DNA of 64,000 bases from Bugula neritina (lineage: Eukaryota; Bryozoa; Gymnolaemata; Cheilostomatida; Bugulidae), in the NCBI GenBank assembly GCA_964035545.1, contig OZ037767.1:30928128-30992127 (forward strand). The letters are read 5' to 3'. The notes beneath the pieces were generated by a model. The model was not told the DNA's origin. It did no database searches and saw only the letters and a program-made list of their open reading frames with translations. Numbering within the stretch: the first letter of the stretch is position 1; the number at the start of each line of letters is the position of its first letter. A program made the translations under genes and the position numbers. This document shows, piece by piece, positions 11,537-22,944 of the stretch.

Positions 11537-11573
11537 TTGGCCAACAATTGGTCTAAGATTGGCCAATTATTGG
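11537..11573. promoter_or_regulatory. Cluster of CCAAT boxes on both strands (copy 1)
   Basis: Within 37 bp there are several CCAA/TTGG palindromic boxes (ttggccaacaattgg and ttggccaattattgg). The cluster is kept at 27,897-27,934 in the other duplicate although nearby sequence has drifted. It lies between the minus-strand MDC1-like gene and the plus-strand TspO-like gene and could be a shared or MDC1-side promoter; no start site can be assigned. Confidence 0.35.
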
Positions 11574-11649
11574 ACAGTTTTGTGCAATGACGTAAATCTT
11601 TTAACCAGTTAAGCGGTACTCTAGGATCCCCGACCTTGCAGAGTGAAGT

Positions 11650-12750
11650 ATTTACTTAGGATCACGTACACCGATAATAAACTTATATAACTCGAAATTT
11701 ATTATTTGGCTGCGGTTGTTAACTAAGAGCAGGTTGTTTAGCCAAACTCATTTGTTTTAAAATACTAAACGGAGTAAAAATTAGCATACAACCTTTCACC
11801 TACTAGGCTGAGGCTGTCTGCTAATACTAATAGTAATACTACTACTAGTGGCAGTAGACGTAGTAAATCGCTGTGATTGCAAGTTTCAGAGTAAGACTAA
11901 GACTGAGTAAGAGTAACACTAAGTCTAACACTAACATAAACTGATAAACATTAATACTCACCCAGTGATTCACACTCAGTCTGAGTTTCACATTCGCACT
12001 GATACTTTTTAGTCACAGTCATAGATTCATAGTGTATGTTTATGCTACATAAAGTTGAGCGTTCTTATAATTAAAGTTAAACCTTGCTTGTATTCACTGT
12101 GACTATAAGCTTAAGGTATAAACTATTGTTGTAGTAAATATATAATTATAAGATTAAGTATAAATATAATTATATTGAATTTGATACAATAATTATGAAT
12201 AACTGTTAACCTAACTTCAAGTTTAACTGTCGCTTTGACTTTGAGTTTGAGTCAGTTCGGGTTCCTGTAACTATTAGACTTAGTCTAATCACTAATGGTA
12301 ATACTTGTACTAATAGTAATACTAGTACTGATAGTAATTAAGTAGTTTATTTAGATTAAACGTACTATTTTAGTAGTGCAATAAATATAATAATTTAGAC
12401 TTGTAGTTGTACAATACTTAGCTTATTAATACTATTACTATTAATATAAATATCAAATTCAATATTATAATCACAATGGATACATTTAATTGCTACTAGT
12501 GGCAGTGCACGTTGTTGAGACTGAGGTGGCTAAATTGACTGCTACATTTATTGTTTCAACACCTAACAAGGTGTGGAAATGTTTCTACAGAAAGTCTTTG
12601 TTTTTAGCTAACTAGAACACTTGAACTTGTTTAATCTAGATGATAAGACATACTGGATTCTAAAATAGTTTATCTTTTAAGACAACCAATCACAAACGGC
12701 TTTTTAGATCAGCATATTTGATTTGCTAAATGAAAGTCTTGTATAATCAT
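11650..12750. other. Intergenic AT-rich sequence, no gene seen
   Basis: Low-complexity repeats plus a segment (about 12,500-12,630) also conserved at 28,740-28,860. The TTAA at 12,631-12,634 is the unoccupied equivalent of the Kolobok insertion site in the second copy. No open frame of note. Confidence 0.5.
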
Positions 12751-12758
12751 ATATTGGG

Positions 12759-12767
12759 TATATATAT
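12759..12767 (+). promoter_or_regulatory. TATA box of TspO-like gene copy 1
   Basis: The sequence gggtatatatatgaa lies about 90 bp before the start codon. The surrounding 60 bp are strongly conserved in copy 2 (TATA at 32,793-32,800), supporting a real core promoter. Confidence 0.6.
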
Positions 12768-12855
12768 GAATGCAGCATATGGCTATAATCATTTAGTTTA
12801 TTGTTTGTCTACCAAGCTGCACTGTTAAACTGAGAAGAATTTTGCAGCCGAAAAT

Positions 12856-15805
12856 ATGTCGAAGTCTGTCACAGCCGGTTCTTGTTGTACTGGAGTACTG
12901 ATTGTTGGGTCACTACTCTCTTATATCCTGTGTGTTGCTCTTAATGCTGCACTAAACATTCCCGGCATCAGTGAGTGTACTACAACTGTATTATGCAATA
13001 TATTATATGTAACTTGATAGTCATTTTTCGATGATTAGTTGCAATTTTTTTCGTTAATAATAATTACTTAGAATCTATACACAACATTATGTTTATATAA
13101 CCTTTTTGTAGTCTGTCTACAACTTGTGTTGGTCATCTCAAAATAGTTTTATAGTGCAATATTGGCTTACCATTTTATATCTACAGGATATATTTAGTAG
13201 ATATACAGTATACCATTTGTAATGTATAATAATATATTATCTATTTCGTGGGTATACTCATATTATATATACAGAAGATATACCATGCTGATTTTAATTG
13301 TTGATGAAATGTAATTTGTTCTGCTATATTATGTCAATGTAAACACAGATTAGTATTTAAACTAATGTTATAGTAATTTACACAACACAAACTATTTCTA
13401 CTATATAGTCCTTAAGTTTTTACAGTCCGTTATTCAATTTCCTATTTACACAATTTTAGGTCCGTTCAACACGACTATTGGAAACCTAAGTCACAAGTAC
13501 AGCACTGGGATCACACCTTCTGATGCTACATTCGGAATATGGGGTAAGGTTTCCGTTCTCCTCTACTTCCTCTTTGCCATGCCGGTTAACCAATCAGCTG
13601 CTCATTCTATCAGTTCATTATTTTATGCTGCCAAAGATCAAAGTTACTTACGTAATGTGTGAACAGAATAGACAAGTTTAGCTATAGCTACTAGAAGCTG
13701 GGGTGTTTGTATTAGTAAATACTAGAAGCTAATTATTCCTGTTGCTTTTGGTCAAGTAAAGGGAGGCAATTACTAAGTGTTTATTTATAAAACGTGTAAA
13801 GATTTCAGTTATTGGTGCTATAGCACTTAAAATGTGCTATTTTTTGGTACTATAGCGCTCAATGTGTGCTATTTGTATGCTGTATAATGTTTGCATAGTA
13901 TTATGAGGCGTGAACTTGTACCTACAGGGTTGATATACTTCTGGCAACTGGCACTAGTAGTGTATGTTAGCACTCTCTTGTGTAGAAAGTCTGGAAACAA
14001 ACCGCTCTACATCTCTCCTGGATTCATCCCCGCCTCGTTTCTACTCTCCTACATTGTGAACTTGCTGGGTTAGTTGTATAACTGGATTATCATATCTAAT
14101 GTAATCTTGATAATTTGTCTGCTGGCCCATAAACACTGATTAGGCACTGCTTATATAACTGAAAGATTAGCGCAGAGTAGTTCAGCTGTAGGCTTGTTAT
14201 ATACAGAAGTGAATCATGACCTTACATAAAGTCTGTCATATTGCTAGGTCATGTGATTACCAGGTCATGTGACACGCTACTAGACAGATAATTTGACCTC
14301 TAGTTTACCAAAGCTTATCACTAATTGTTATTGTTGCTAATCTCAGTGACACACTCAGTGTGTTGTGCAACACTCGGTTGTCATGGTGATATTCTACTAT
14401 TTCTAGGTAACCCGGCCTGGATATATGTGTTCCTGTTGGAGGACAACCTCAAGGCTCTGGGACTGCTCCTCCTCGGAGTTGTCACCCTTGTCATCTGTCT
14501 GATGAGTTCCTGCAGTCAGCTGGAGCAGAGTGGTGCTGAGATGGAGATGAAGGGGCTTCTGGGAGACATCTGGTGCACTCGGATCATCGTGCAGAACGGT
14601 AATACTCTCGGCAGACTGAATTTATAATACTGTAATGTGTAATAGTGTATAATAATAATAATATACTGTATAATACTGTATAGTATATGTATAATACTGT
14701 ACACTGTATAATACTGTATAGTATACTGTATAATACTGTATAGTGTACTGTATAATACTGTATAGTATACTGTATAATACTGTATAGTATACTGTATAAT
14801 ACTGTATAGTACACTGTATAATACTGTATAGCATACTGTATAATACTGTATAGTATACTATATAACACTGTACTGCAGGCATTGCACTGTATTATAATAC
14901 TATATAACACTGTACTGTAGGTATTGCGCTGTATTATAACACTATATAACACTGCACTGCAGGTATTGCACTGTATTATAATACTATATAACACTGTACT
15001 GCAGGTATTGCACTGTATTATAACACTATATAATACTGTACTGCAGGTATTGCACTGTATTATAATACTATATAACACTGCACTGCAGGTATTGCGCTGT
15101 ACTTAGCCTGGGTGAGCTGTGCCACGGCCATCAACACTGTAGTTGTCCTCACCTACATTCTCGAAGTCAGCATGAGCTCTGCCTGCTTTGGAGCTCTAGC
15201 TGTCATCAACGTCATCATCATTGGTTGGTTTGTTCTGGAGACATTCCTGTTCGACAGGCAGCTGAGGTGAGCGGCAGCTGTGACTCTACAGTGTCACTGA
15301 GGCAGCAGTCTTTAACTGGCCTTCAGTCTAGTTTTGGTTGTGACTTGAGCTTCGGAAATGAAATTGAAGATGTGTTTGGAATAATATGAAATACAATCAT
15401 AGAATGGAATGTTTGTGATGTGAAGATATGAACCACCAGTCCCATGCTAGTTTCAGCCTTCATTTGTTTATGCCATCTATATTTGTTATGTTATCTACCT
15501 GTAGGTACATATTTGTTATGTTATCTACCTGTAGGTTATTTGTATTTACCTGTAGGTACGTGTTTGCCCACTACATCTCTTACATCATTGCGTTTGTCGG
15601 CATCTACAAGGCGCAGTACGACCCCAGCATTCCCTACACCATCTATGAGGTCGTCCTATTGGCTATCGTCTCTGCTCTAGCCCTCGCTAAACTCATCATC
15701 ATGATAGTTCGGGCTGTCAAAGACCCCATCCACTATTCTAAACTTAGTGACGGCATCAGTTCAAAGGAAGTGCCATTTGTGAAAGTTATGCAAGTTCACT
15801 ATTAA
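12856..15805 (+). CDS. TspO-like multipass membrane protein, copy 1 (six exons, 319 aa)
   Basis: Exons: 12856-12970, 13460-13543, 13928-14068, 14407-14598, 15089-15266 and 15556-15805, total 960 nt including the stop. Phases agree at every junction and every exon has the same length in copy 2. Exon 1 encodes the first hydrophobic helix. Exons 2-3 encode a segment of the form N..(I/V)S..Y..(I/F)TPS..TF.IWG.IY.WQLALVVY, which matches the pattern NxxS..Y..LFTPAG.TFSIWG.IY seen in bacterial and eukaryotic TspO/MBR-related tryptophan-rich proteins. Later exons give NPAWI and several more helices, then a hydrophilic tail ending in KVMQVHY. The function is unknown; TspO relatives bind porphyrins or sterols in membranes, but that is only an analogy here. 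Intron 4 carries an expanded satellite and decoy acceptors. Confidence 0.75.
14630..14870. repeat. Satellite of TACTGTATAATACTGTATAG units in intron 4 (copy 1)
   Basis: About 240 bp of nearly perfect 20-22-bp units. The equivalent intron of copy 2 has a much shorter version (about 34,840-34,960), so the tract expanded or contracted after duplication. Confidence 0.85.
14868..15088 (+). repeat. 42-bp tandem repeat multiplying the exon 5 splice acceptor
   Basis: The junction ctgcag/GTATTGC is present six times at exact 42-bp spacing, with acceptor AGs ending at 14878, 14920, 14962, 15004, 15046 and 15088. Only the last is followed by the exon 5 coding sequence. The upstream copies run into a TAA in the exon frame. 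Copy 2 has a single acceptor at 34,990. Confidence 0.85.
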
Positions 15806-18609
15806 TCTTTAAGCAAAGCACGAGTTGCTTGACCTTTATATAACCTTCCCCACCTCGATATAAGTGTACTAGCCACTTTCTTCTTTTTACAGGTGATGAT
15901 TACTATTACTATTACTATTACTAATACTAATACTCTAAATTATTATTAGAGTATTTTCATTGACAGTAAAGATATTGCTCTCTTACATGTTCTAGAATTT
16001 CTGCTCTGTCCACTCTTTTCTATGGCTATTTTTTGTCAAAATTAAAAACTGCATCACAAAGCTGTTACATAATTTGTATTTTTGTCATATATTTTTACAA
16101 TCTGAATCATTTTTATTTTTATATGTCCGACCTAGAATAGAGATCTTTGTTCATTTGACCCATATTGTCACTGTGACCTTTGGTTTCCATGTTCAATACA
16201 GATATGATACAGTTGCTACCTCCATGATTCCACTTGTCAAGCACTTGCTGTTACAGTTCTATGTAATGACATGTAACTGTCAACCATGTCAACTACAGCT
16301 TTGGCTATAGTTACATCAGTGTAAACGTGATGATAGGCAATGTTAGTCTGTTTACCCAATCATCTACTGGTATAAGCTTATAGGGTATATTGTTGATATA
16401 AAATGCACTCTAGAAACATCGAAAAATCTACATTTGACATGTAATGTTTGGTTATGTCATTTTGGTGACTGAAGACATAACCACGGCTTTCCATGGATCG
16501 ATCTCGCTGAGATCGATCTGAGAAATGTGCTCAGATTGATCGTTTTTCCATGCGAGTGTCAGATCGATCTCACGGAGTTACCTCCTCTTGAGTGAAAAAT
16601 ACTTTAATAGTATAATTTGCTGACCCATCTAACTGATTAAGGCTACTGCTGTCAAAAAACAAGATTGTTGCAGTCTAAAAATTAACACCAGCTATAAACT
16701 ATACGCAGCAAATCTTTTAGCGTGGAGTAAATTGACCAATTTATGATAATCAATTTTATTTTTTAGCTTGACAGCTTATATAAAATTAATAGCTGTGTTG
16801 CAGATTATTCATAAACTTACAGGATTGTTAGGCTTGAAATTACGCAGCAAATAGCTAATGAAATTAAGTTTTACTAGCCATTTAAATTCAATTTAAATGC
16901 TTCCATTTTTTGTACCTTCTACCGCCTATAATTTTATATAATTGAGTTTTCTTAATCATAGTACTGAAAGTCAAAGTTTTGGCATCTGAAAATGTGGCTA
17001 TTGTAATTATTAGGTAATTGCTTAGTAATTAACAATAAATTATCATTTTTATTAACGGACGACATTTTAGCGAACAGTCTTTTTCTACTTTTCAGATGCT
17101 ACACATTGTTATACAATCAAGAAAAGATAATTCCTTTCTTTAATGCTTTCAAATACTAACAAACATTAGAATCTTTTGCAGAGCATTGAACAACTAATCA
17201 CTGTACGCATAAACATCTATATATCTGGACACTTGCAACTGACAAAACAGAAACTAATGAATGTTCAAAATTTTGCCCTCGGCTTCTAAAATTATTTTAC
17301 CTGCATGTTTATGTGTAAATAACCTGCTTCTAGATGGTAACCATGGTTATGTTTCAGCAAATGTCATTTTCATAGATGCAATGCTAAAACAACATAATGT
17401 ATAACATTTATATAAATTTGTCACATATATGCAGAGTTCATCAATAAAACCTGTTTGCTTAAAATAGGTGTATTAAGATTATAAATGTTGTTAGCTAGGA
17501 ATTCAAATTTTGTCTAAACTATAATATGTGTAGTATATTTTTACATGCACGGCATAGTGTATCTTAACACATGTAATCATATTCCAACAACTGAAGTCAA
17601 AAACAACTGGAATGGTTTTATTACTTATTGATAATTATATACAGAATTATGCCATGATAAAAGAAGTATTTTTAATATGAAATGCAGTCCATACATCTAC
17701 CATTTACTTCATATATTTGTATGTAAGTTCCTACTAATAATATATAGCGGTTTCATCACACACTCACAAATATAGTATGTTTATATTTAATTAATAGGTA
17801 AAATGCACGTATTAGTAGTAAACAGCTGCTCACACCCAATAGTGTTTTGTCTAATACAACAGGTGTGTTACATTGTGGCTGGTTGTGGGAACCTCCCAGC
17901 CTATTGTAGCTGGTTACATGGACCTCCAAGTCTAATAGTTATCATTTTCCCAGAGCTCGCCCAGTTCTAGTTTCTAACCCTTTGCAGAGAATAGGTGGAG
18001 CCTTTGCTGTACAGAAATTACTTTCTAAAGCAGTTGTTGAGCAAGTTAATTATGTTTTTATTTATCACCAGGAGTCAATTTTAGGCTGGGTTAATTTTTG
18101 AAAATAGTTTCAGATAATTCATTCTCAGTGTGCATGATTTTAGCATATTATTTCAACGGGCCATTAAAATAATATCTTCTTACATGAATTTAATGTATAA
18201 TGACTGTGCACAATGAGGTCTCTATCATGTAATTGTCACAATTGTCATTATTATGATAATTATTAGATATAAAGCTATTAATGATCACAATACCAAATAA
18301 AAAGTTTTGCTCATTATTACTCAAGTATCAAATAATTTAAACAGTATTTTAAACTAAATCAAACCATGAATTTGAACACATCATAATTATTTTTAAAATT
18401 GATAACAACAATTGCAACATAATGTAATTATTAAATTAAAAAACAACAGCTGTCAACTGGTTATAATCAACATGGACATTAACTGACTTTTTCACAAGTG
18501 TTATACAATTTTACTGCTTTTAGCACAACAGACCAGCTATTTGAAGTGTCAGAACTTGTCTTCTTCAGCGTACCAGCGCTATTGGTGGTTACTTGGTATT
18601 ACTTCAGAC
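15806..18609. other. Intergenic region between TspO-like gene and receptor exon copy
   Basis: AT-rich non-coding sequence, paralogous in most parts to 35,718-38,150. At 16,450-16,582, in this copy only, there is a 9-bp inverted repeat (ggttatgtc / gacataacc) and repeated GATCGATCT palindromes. No gene is seen. Confidence 0.5.
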
Positions 18610-19209
18610 TCAATGTAAAGAAAATCCATTTTCGTCTCGATGAAGAGCGGAGTATTGCCGAGTTGGGTTAGAGACTTCTTCGGCGCCTGGAACCTCATAC
18701 GTCTGTTGGGGCTCTCCCGGATGAACTGAAGTCAAGGTTTGCTCAGGATCTTGATAGGTACCGCCATATATGTCATTACCGGCTGCAAATGTTGTCATTG
18801 GTGCAGTTGTCCTTCCCTGTAAGGCTGGATCTTGATAAGTATCACTGTAGATACCATTGTTGACCCGAGACGTAGCTAGCGTGTTGCGTGCGTTCAGTGA
18901 AGGGTCTTGATACATAGCGTAGGTGTTGTTGGAAGACTGAGTGAGGCTGGCTGACCTAGTTATTTGACCTACTTTCTGGGTGTTTTCAGGGTCTTCATAC
19001 TCGTCACTTCCCCAGTCCGCTGGAGGTTTAGAAGATATCATAGTAGTTTTCTGAAAGGAATGCATAGCTGGTGGCATCGGTTTCAATGTTTTGCCATTGA
19101 TTTCGTAGTCGACATGAGAAATGGCTTCGTAGATCTCGCCGTCGGCACCAGGACTGTACTCAGTTTCTTCTGTTGGTAACTTCACTTGGGCTCTTGGAGG
19201 TGGCAAAGT
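18610..19209 (-). pseudogene. Orphan copy of the receptor's last exon (cytoplasmic tail)
   Basis: The exon begins after a conserved acceptor (cttaacag/ACTTTG) and is open to the stop, encoding 199 residues. It differs from the complete gene's exon (38151-38750) at about six bases and three residues. The upstream intron continues only to about 19,685, where the duplication junction meets MDC1-like sequence. No signal peptide, stalk or transmembrane exon is present, so it cannot make the receptor. All five YxxP motifs are kept. It is either a recent partial-gene fossil or an exon kept by gene conversion or by use in a different transcript. Confidence 0.8.
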
Positions 19210-19790
19210 CTGTTAAGAGAAAGTTGTGATTGGATCTTAGAAACGTGTTTGAAAGGAAGCTTTAACCAAGTGTCCAATTACATCATTTATAATACTCGAT
19301 AGAACTACAGTTTGAAGTCTCTTCTTATACAATATTGAAAACTTTAAACATAGAATGTCATAGAGATATCTAAATAAACCAAGAATTTAAATGAAGCTAG
19401 GTTTTATAAAACAGAACAAACAGTAGGAGCATTAATTATATAAAAAGCTACAGTGTTAAAGTCATTGCCTAGAAGTTACGGCAAGCATAGCAATGATTCA
19501 TGGCTGTAATCATACCACACCCTACGTAACGCTCAGGACAAATGCAGCCATATCTGTTCACAGACAAGTCAACCTAAATTCTGCACACTCTATACACCAC
19601 CATTAGTTCAAAGTACATTTAATAAAATAATTAATTCATACAGAGAATTAAAAATTATTCATGTTAATATACTTAAAAGAAATACAAGAACTGGGTAGTG
19701 ACTACACTGGGTAGTGACTACACTGGGCAGTAACTACAAATAAACTGTAAGGATAAATACAATAACTGAGGGGGAGTATTGTCTACTGAC

Positions 19791-20643
19791 TTGAACCTCT
19801 TTCAGCTGAGCTCTTCTCAACTCGAGGTGGAGAACTGAGTTCAGAGTTGGGAACTGCTTGAGTCTGCAACTCAAACAGCATGTCGTCTTCACTCCCGCTG
19901 TCTGCTGCTACAGCAGACGTACACGGATCTGTAAGATAACGGAGGAGAGGATGAAAGCTGTACTCAGTCAGTAGTCAGTTAGTATCCAGTCAGTAGTTAG
20001 TTAGTACTGTGTTGGTACCCAGTTAGCACTCATTCAATACTCAGTCAGTACTACGACATTACCCAGTTAGTGATTAGTGGCTGGTATAATTGAAGCTAGA
20101 CGAAGAAAAGTCAACATTGCCTGTGATCCTGACGTGCAAACTTCAACAAACCTTCATAACTCATAACCTGAGTCTCTGCAGCAAACAGATCTTGCGAGTC
20201 CAACGCTTCACTTTCTAATAAACAAATAATGACATCTAAGAGAAGTAGATAATTTTAATTATGCACTGAGAGATCACTAAGATTGAATTTTAAACAGAAA
20301 TATAATTGAAGCAGAAGCTTCATGCTTGATTCAAATATTTTTCAATAGAAACAGCATTTACTATTACTACTTTATTATAAAACTATGTGCTTTTAAACAA
20401 TAATAGTATTTTCAGTGGCTAAATATATCTATATAAATGTGCAGAGTAGATTTGATAGTCAAGACCTCTAAGTGTTGAACTAATTTAACTACAGTAGAAG
20501 GTGAAGTTGTTTGTGTAAATTTTACCATTTATTTTGGCAGTTGCTTCCCCCTGATTAGACAAGAGATTAGAATTGAAGCACAAGGCTTCGTCATCAGAGT
20601 CAGATTCCAGGTAAAGGCTTACAGCAAAAGCCTCTCCTTTCCA
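19791..20643 (-). pseudogene. Partial copy of the MDC1-like gene (three exons)
   Basis: Exons 20526-20643 (118 nt), 20152-20214 (63 nt) and 19791-19928 (138 nt) correspond in length, phase and splice signals to 5775-5892, 5402-5464 and 5040-5177. The frames remain open and the TQ motifs are kept. Downstream exons are absent because the duplication junction follows at about 19,691. The first exon has CTG where copy 1 has an in-frame ATG, which argues that this ATG is not the initiator in either copy. Confidence 0.8.
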
Positions 20644-21836
20644 CTAGAGTAAACAGACATACCTATTATAAACTATGCACAGCAGTTAATATTATATTAT
20701 ATTATATTATATTATATTATACACATATTTTAAAATTATTAAAATAAACAACAAATATCTGCAAATCAATATTACCAAAAAACAATAAAATTCCAAAATT
20801 TTAAGCTATTAACCTCTTTACAATCAAATTATTGTCAATATTCTTAACAGTTGATAGAATGTAAATAACAATGATCTAAAAAAAATTACAAATAGAATTA
20901 AGAAAATAATAGCTGCATGCCAAGTATTTACTGAAATACTAAGGCTCAAACTGACGCTAGCAGTAAAACTAGAAGACAGCAACTTACTGCAAGTCCAACA
21001 ATGACAGTGATACACTAAGTCCAACACTAACAGTAACAACAATCCTAAGAGTAAGTCTTAGAGTTAGAGTGAGCCTAAGTAATAAAGTTGTAGGTCTAAG
21101 CAGATATTCTTGAGACTCATAAGCTAAGGGTCTTACAGTTTGTGTTAGACTTAGTGACTGTTAGTGTGAGTCAGTCTATCTAAAACTCTCTTACAGTAAT
21201 ACTTAGACTCATAGTGAATGTTAGCCACATTTATTCAGATACTGATAGTGAATACTCATAGCCGTACTCAATCACAATGTTAATGTACTCGCAACAGACA
21301 CACTTATACTTATGGTTAGTGAGTTACAGTCACAGTATGAGTAGCTGACTAACAGTAACTGTAAGACTAAGAATAAGAGTAAGAGTAAGTGTAACACTAA
21401 CAGACTAACACCCACAGTATGAGTAACTCATAGTGATTGTCACAGTGATACTGGTAGAATTATTTTCAAACTTTCACTTTGCCTATTCGGATTCCTATGA
21501 GCATGACATTGATTGAGATTCATATTGGTTGATATTACTATTAGTATTACCATTACTATTAGTATTACTCCAACACATTCGTACCGGCACTAGTCTAGAT
21601 CAAATTCCAACAGCTAACAGCAACACCACAAAATATCAACTTGCAATCGTTTGTCAGCAGAGAACATAACTTAATACTGGAACACTCAAATGGTATCTAC
21701 TAATATTATTACTGTAACTGTAATAATATAGTAACTTGTGGGTTATTTATGAAACAGATGAAGCAATCTGCATGCCTTATTCTCCCTCCCTCCCTCCCTC
21801 TCTTTGCTATCCCTCTAAGTAGAGTATGATGTCTGC
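20644..21836. other. Spacer with low-complexity words, no gene seen
   Basis: Contains a (TATAT)n-like run at about 20,690-20,720, the empty gypsy target site at 21,017-21,021, and AGTGAT/TAAGTC-type low-complexity sequence to about 21,450. Homology to the left copy stops near 21,655. A CTCC-rich run at 21,780-21,800 lies in the trailer of the neighbouring LINE fragment. Confidence 0.5.
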
Positions 21837-22437
21837 CTACAGCTGTTTGTGAGTAGCTTGATGACTTCTGAGTCCTATCAGTGATCTGCATATGCGGTCA
21901 CAGTGGAAGCATTTGAGGTCATCACTCGGTGTGTCTGTTGAGCTAAGCCTTCTTGCGGCCAGCTCTAAGTTCGTCTCTGTGTCGCAATTTTTCTTCTTCA
22001 AAGATTTGCATGCCTTTATGAACCATAGATCTCCATCTGGTCCTCCTTGCGGCATTCCATTCCCAGGTCTCTGTTCTGATGTGAGAGCACTTCATACTGT
22101 CTTTGAGACAGTCTTTAAAGCGCTTCCTCTGTCCTCCTTGCAATCTTTTACCTATTTGTAGCTCCCCATAAAGGATCTGTTTAGGAAGTCTGTGTCCTTT
22201 CATTCCCACTACATGTCCCGACCAACGAAGTCTGTTCTTGATGATGAGGCTCTCAAGGCTTGGAATCTTTGTTTGTTGGTATACGCTGTTATTAGTGCGC
22301 TTGTCAGTCCATTTGATGTCCAATATTCCTCGCAATTTTCTCATGTGATAATTTTCTAGCTTCTTTATGTCAGTACTGTAGGTAGCCCATGTCTCAGATG
22401 CATACAGAAGTGTTGGTATGATGACAGCCTTGTACAC
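21837..22437 (-). mobile_element. 3' end of a non-LTR retrotransposon (LINE), decayed
   Basis: A minus-strand frame from 22437 to 21943 encodes the region after the reverse transcriptase palm in many LINEs: LLYASETW, then KKLENYHMRKLRGIL, LRWSGHVVGM and HKGMQIFEEE. A second, shifted frame ends with a C2H2-type finger (CFHCDRICRS...HQATH), the usual C-terminus of this group. The shift near 21,950-21,990 breaks the product. The reverse transcriptase catalytic region and the endonuclease are missing, so this is a 5'-truncated dead copy. Confidence 0.75.
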
Positions 22438-22466
22438 TTTCAGCTTATGCTCATGCCTTATTACTA

Positions 22467-22822
22467 TGATGATAATAAAAGTCTTCTTGAAGTTCAGATA
22501 AAAGGTTTATTTATTTCTTCTAGATGTGCATCGGTCGAGCTCCAGTGTTAGACTGACTTAGCACTGGAAACTCGCCCACTTATATACCAACAAATTTTCC
22601 CGCTGCCGAAACCATCCGATGTTCGGCCGAAGTTCGGAGTTCCGGTTGCCGAAACTGTCCGATATCGGACAGAATTGCGCTTCCGGACTCCGATTTCGGC
22701 CGAACATTGGCTCACACAAATTATTAAGATTAGCACAAAAAATGGCGGGAGAATACAACTCGTAAAAAATACAATAATACTAAGTAAGGATATTAGTTTA
22801 TATAGCTCACAATTTTACCACA
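22467..22822 (-). repeat. 3' LTR of the damaged gypsy element
   Basis: About 356 bp. The inner edge (22822) is clear from the match to the right copy and the adjacent purine tract. The outer edge is less certain (a TGATGATAAT start is proposed). An AATAAA signal lies on the minus strand near 22,508-22,516. Confidence 0.75.
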
Positions 22823-22944
22823 CTCACCCTCCCCATCGGAAAGCATGCCTTTCCGATAAGAAAATTAAAAAAATTCTGCATTCTGGGGGAAAAAGAAAAA
22901 AACAAGAGTATTATCACAAAAAACAAGAATTATAAAATATACAA

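Larger units (their letters stand above)
4957..19685. repeat. Segmental duplication, left copy
   Basis: This block contains the upstream exons of the MDC1-like gene, an intergenic low-complexity tract, the complete TspO-like gene and the final exon of the receptor gene, in that order. The same order recurs at about 19,691-39,226. Hand comparison gives about 90-95% identity in non-coding stretches and more in exons. Private insertions in this copy are the gypsy element at 6342-10817 and a palindrome-rich segment near 16,450-16,600. The junction at about 19,680-19,691 joins receptor intron sequence directly to MDC1-like intron sequence, as expected of a head-to-tail duplication. Confidence 0.85.

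Noticed and set aside
10830-12850. Possible FHA exon of the MDC1-like gene upstream
   Set aside because: No frame of adequate length or FHA-like motif was found on the minus strand; the region is mostly low-complexity.
14584-15106. Long Tyr/Ile/Cys-rich open frames on both strands
   Set aside because: They are translations of the tandem satellite in intron 4, not genes.
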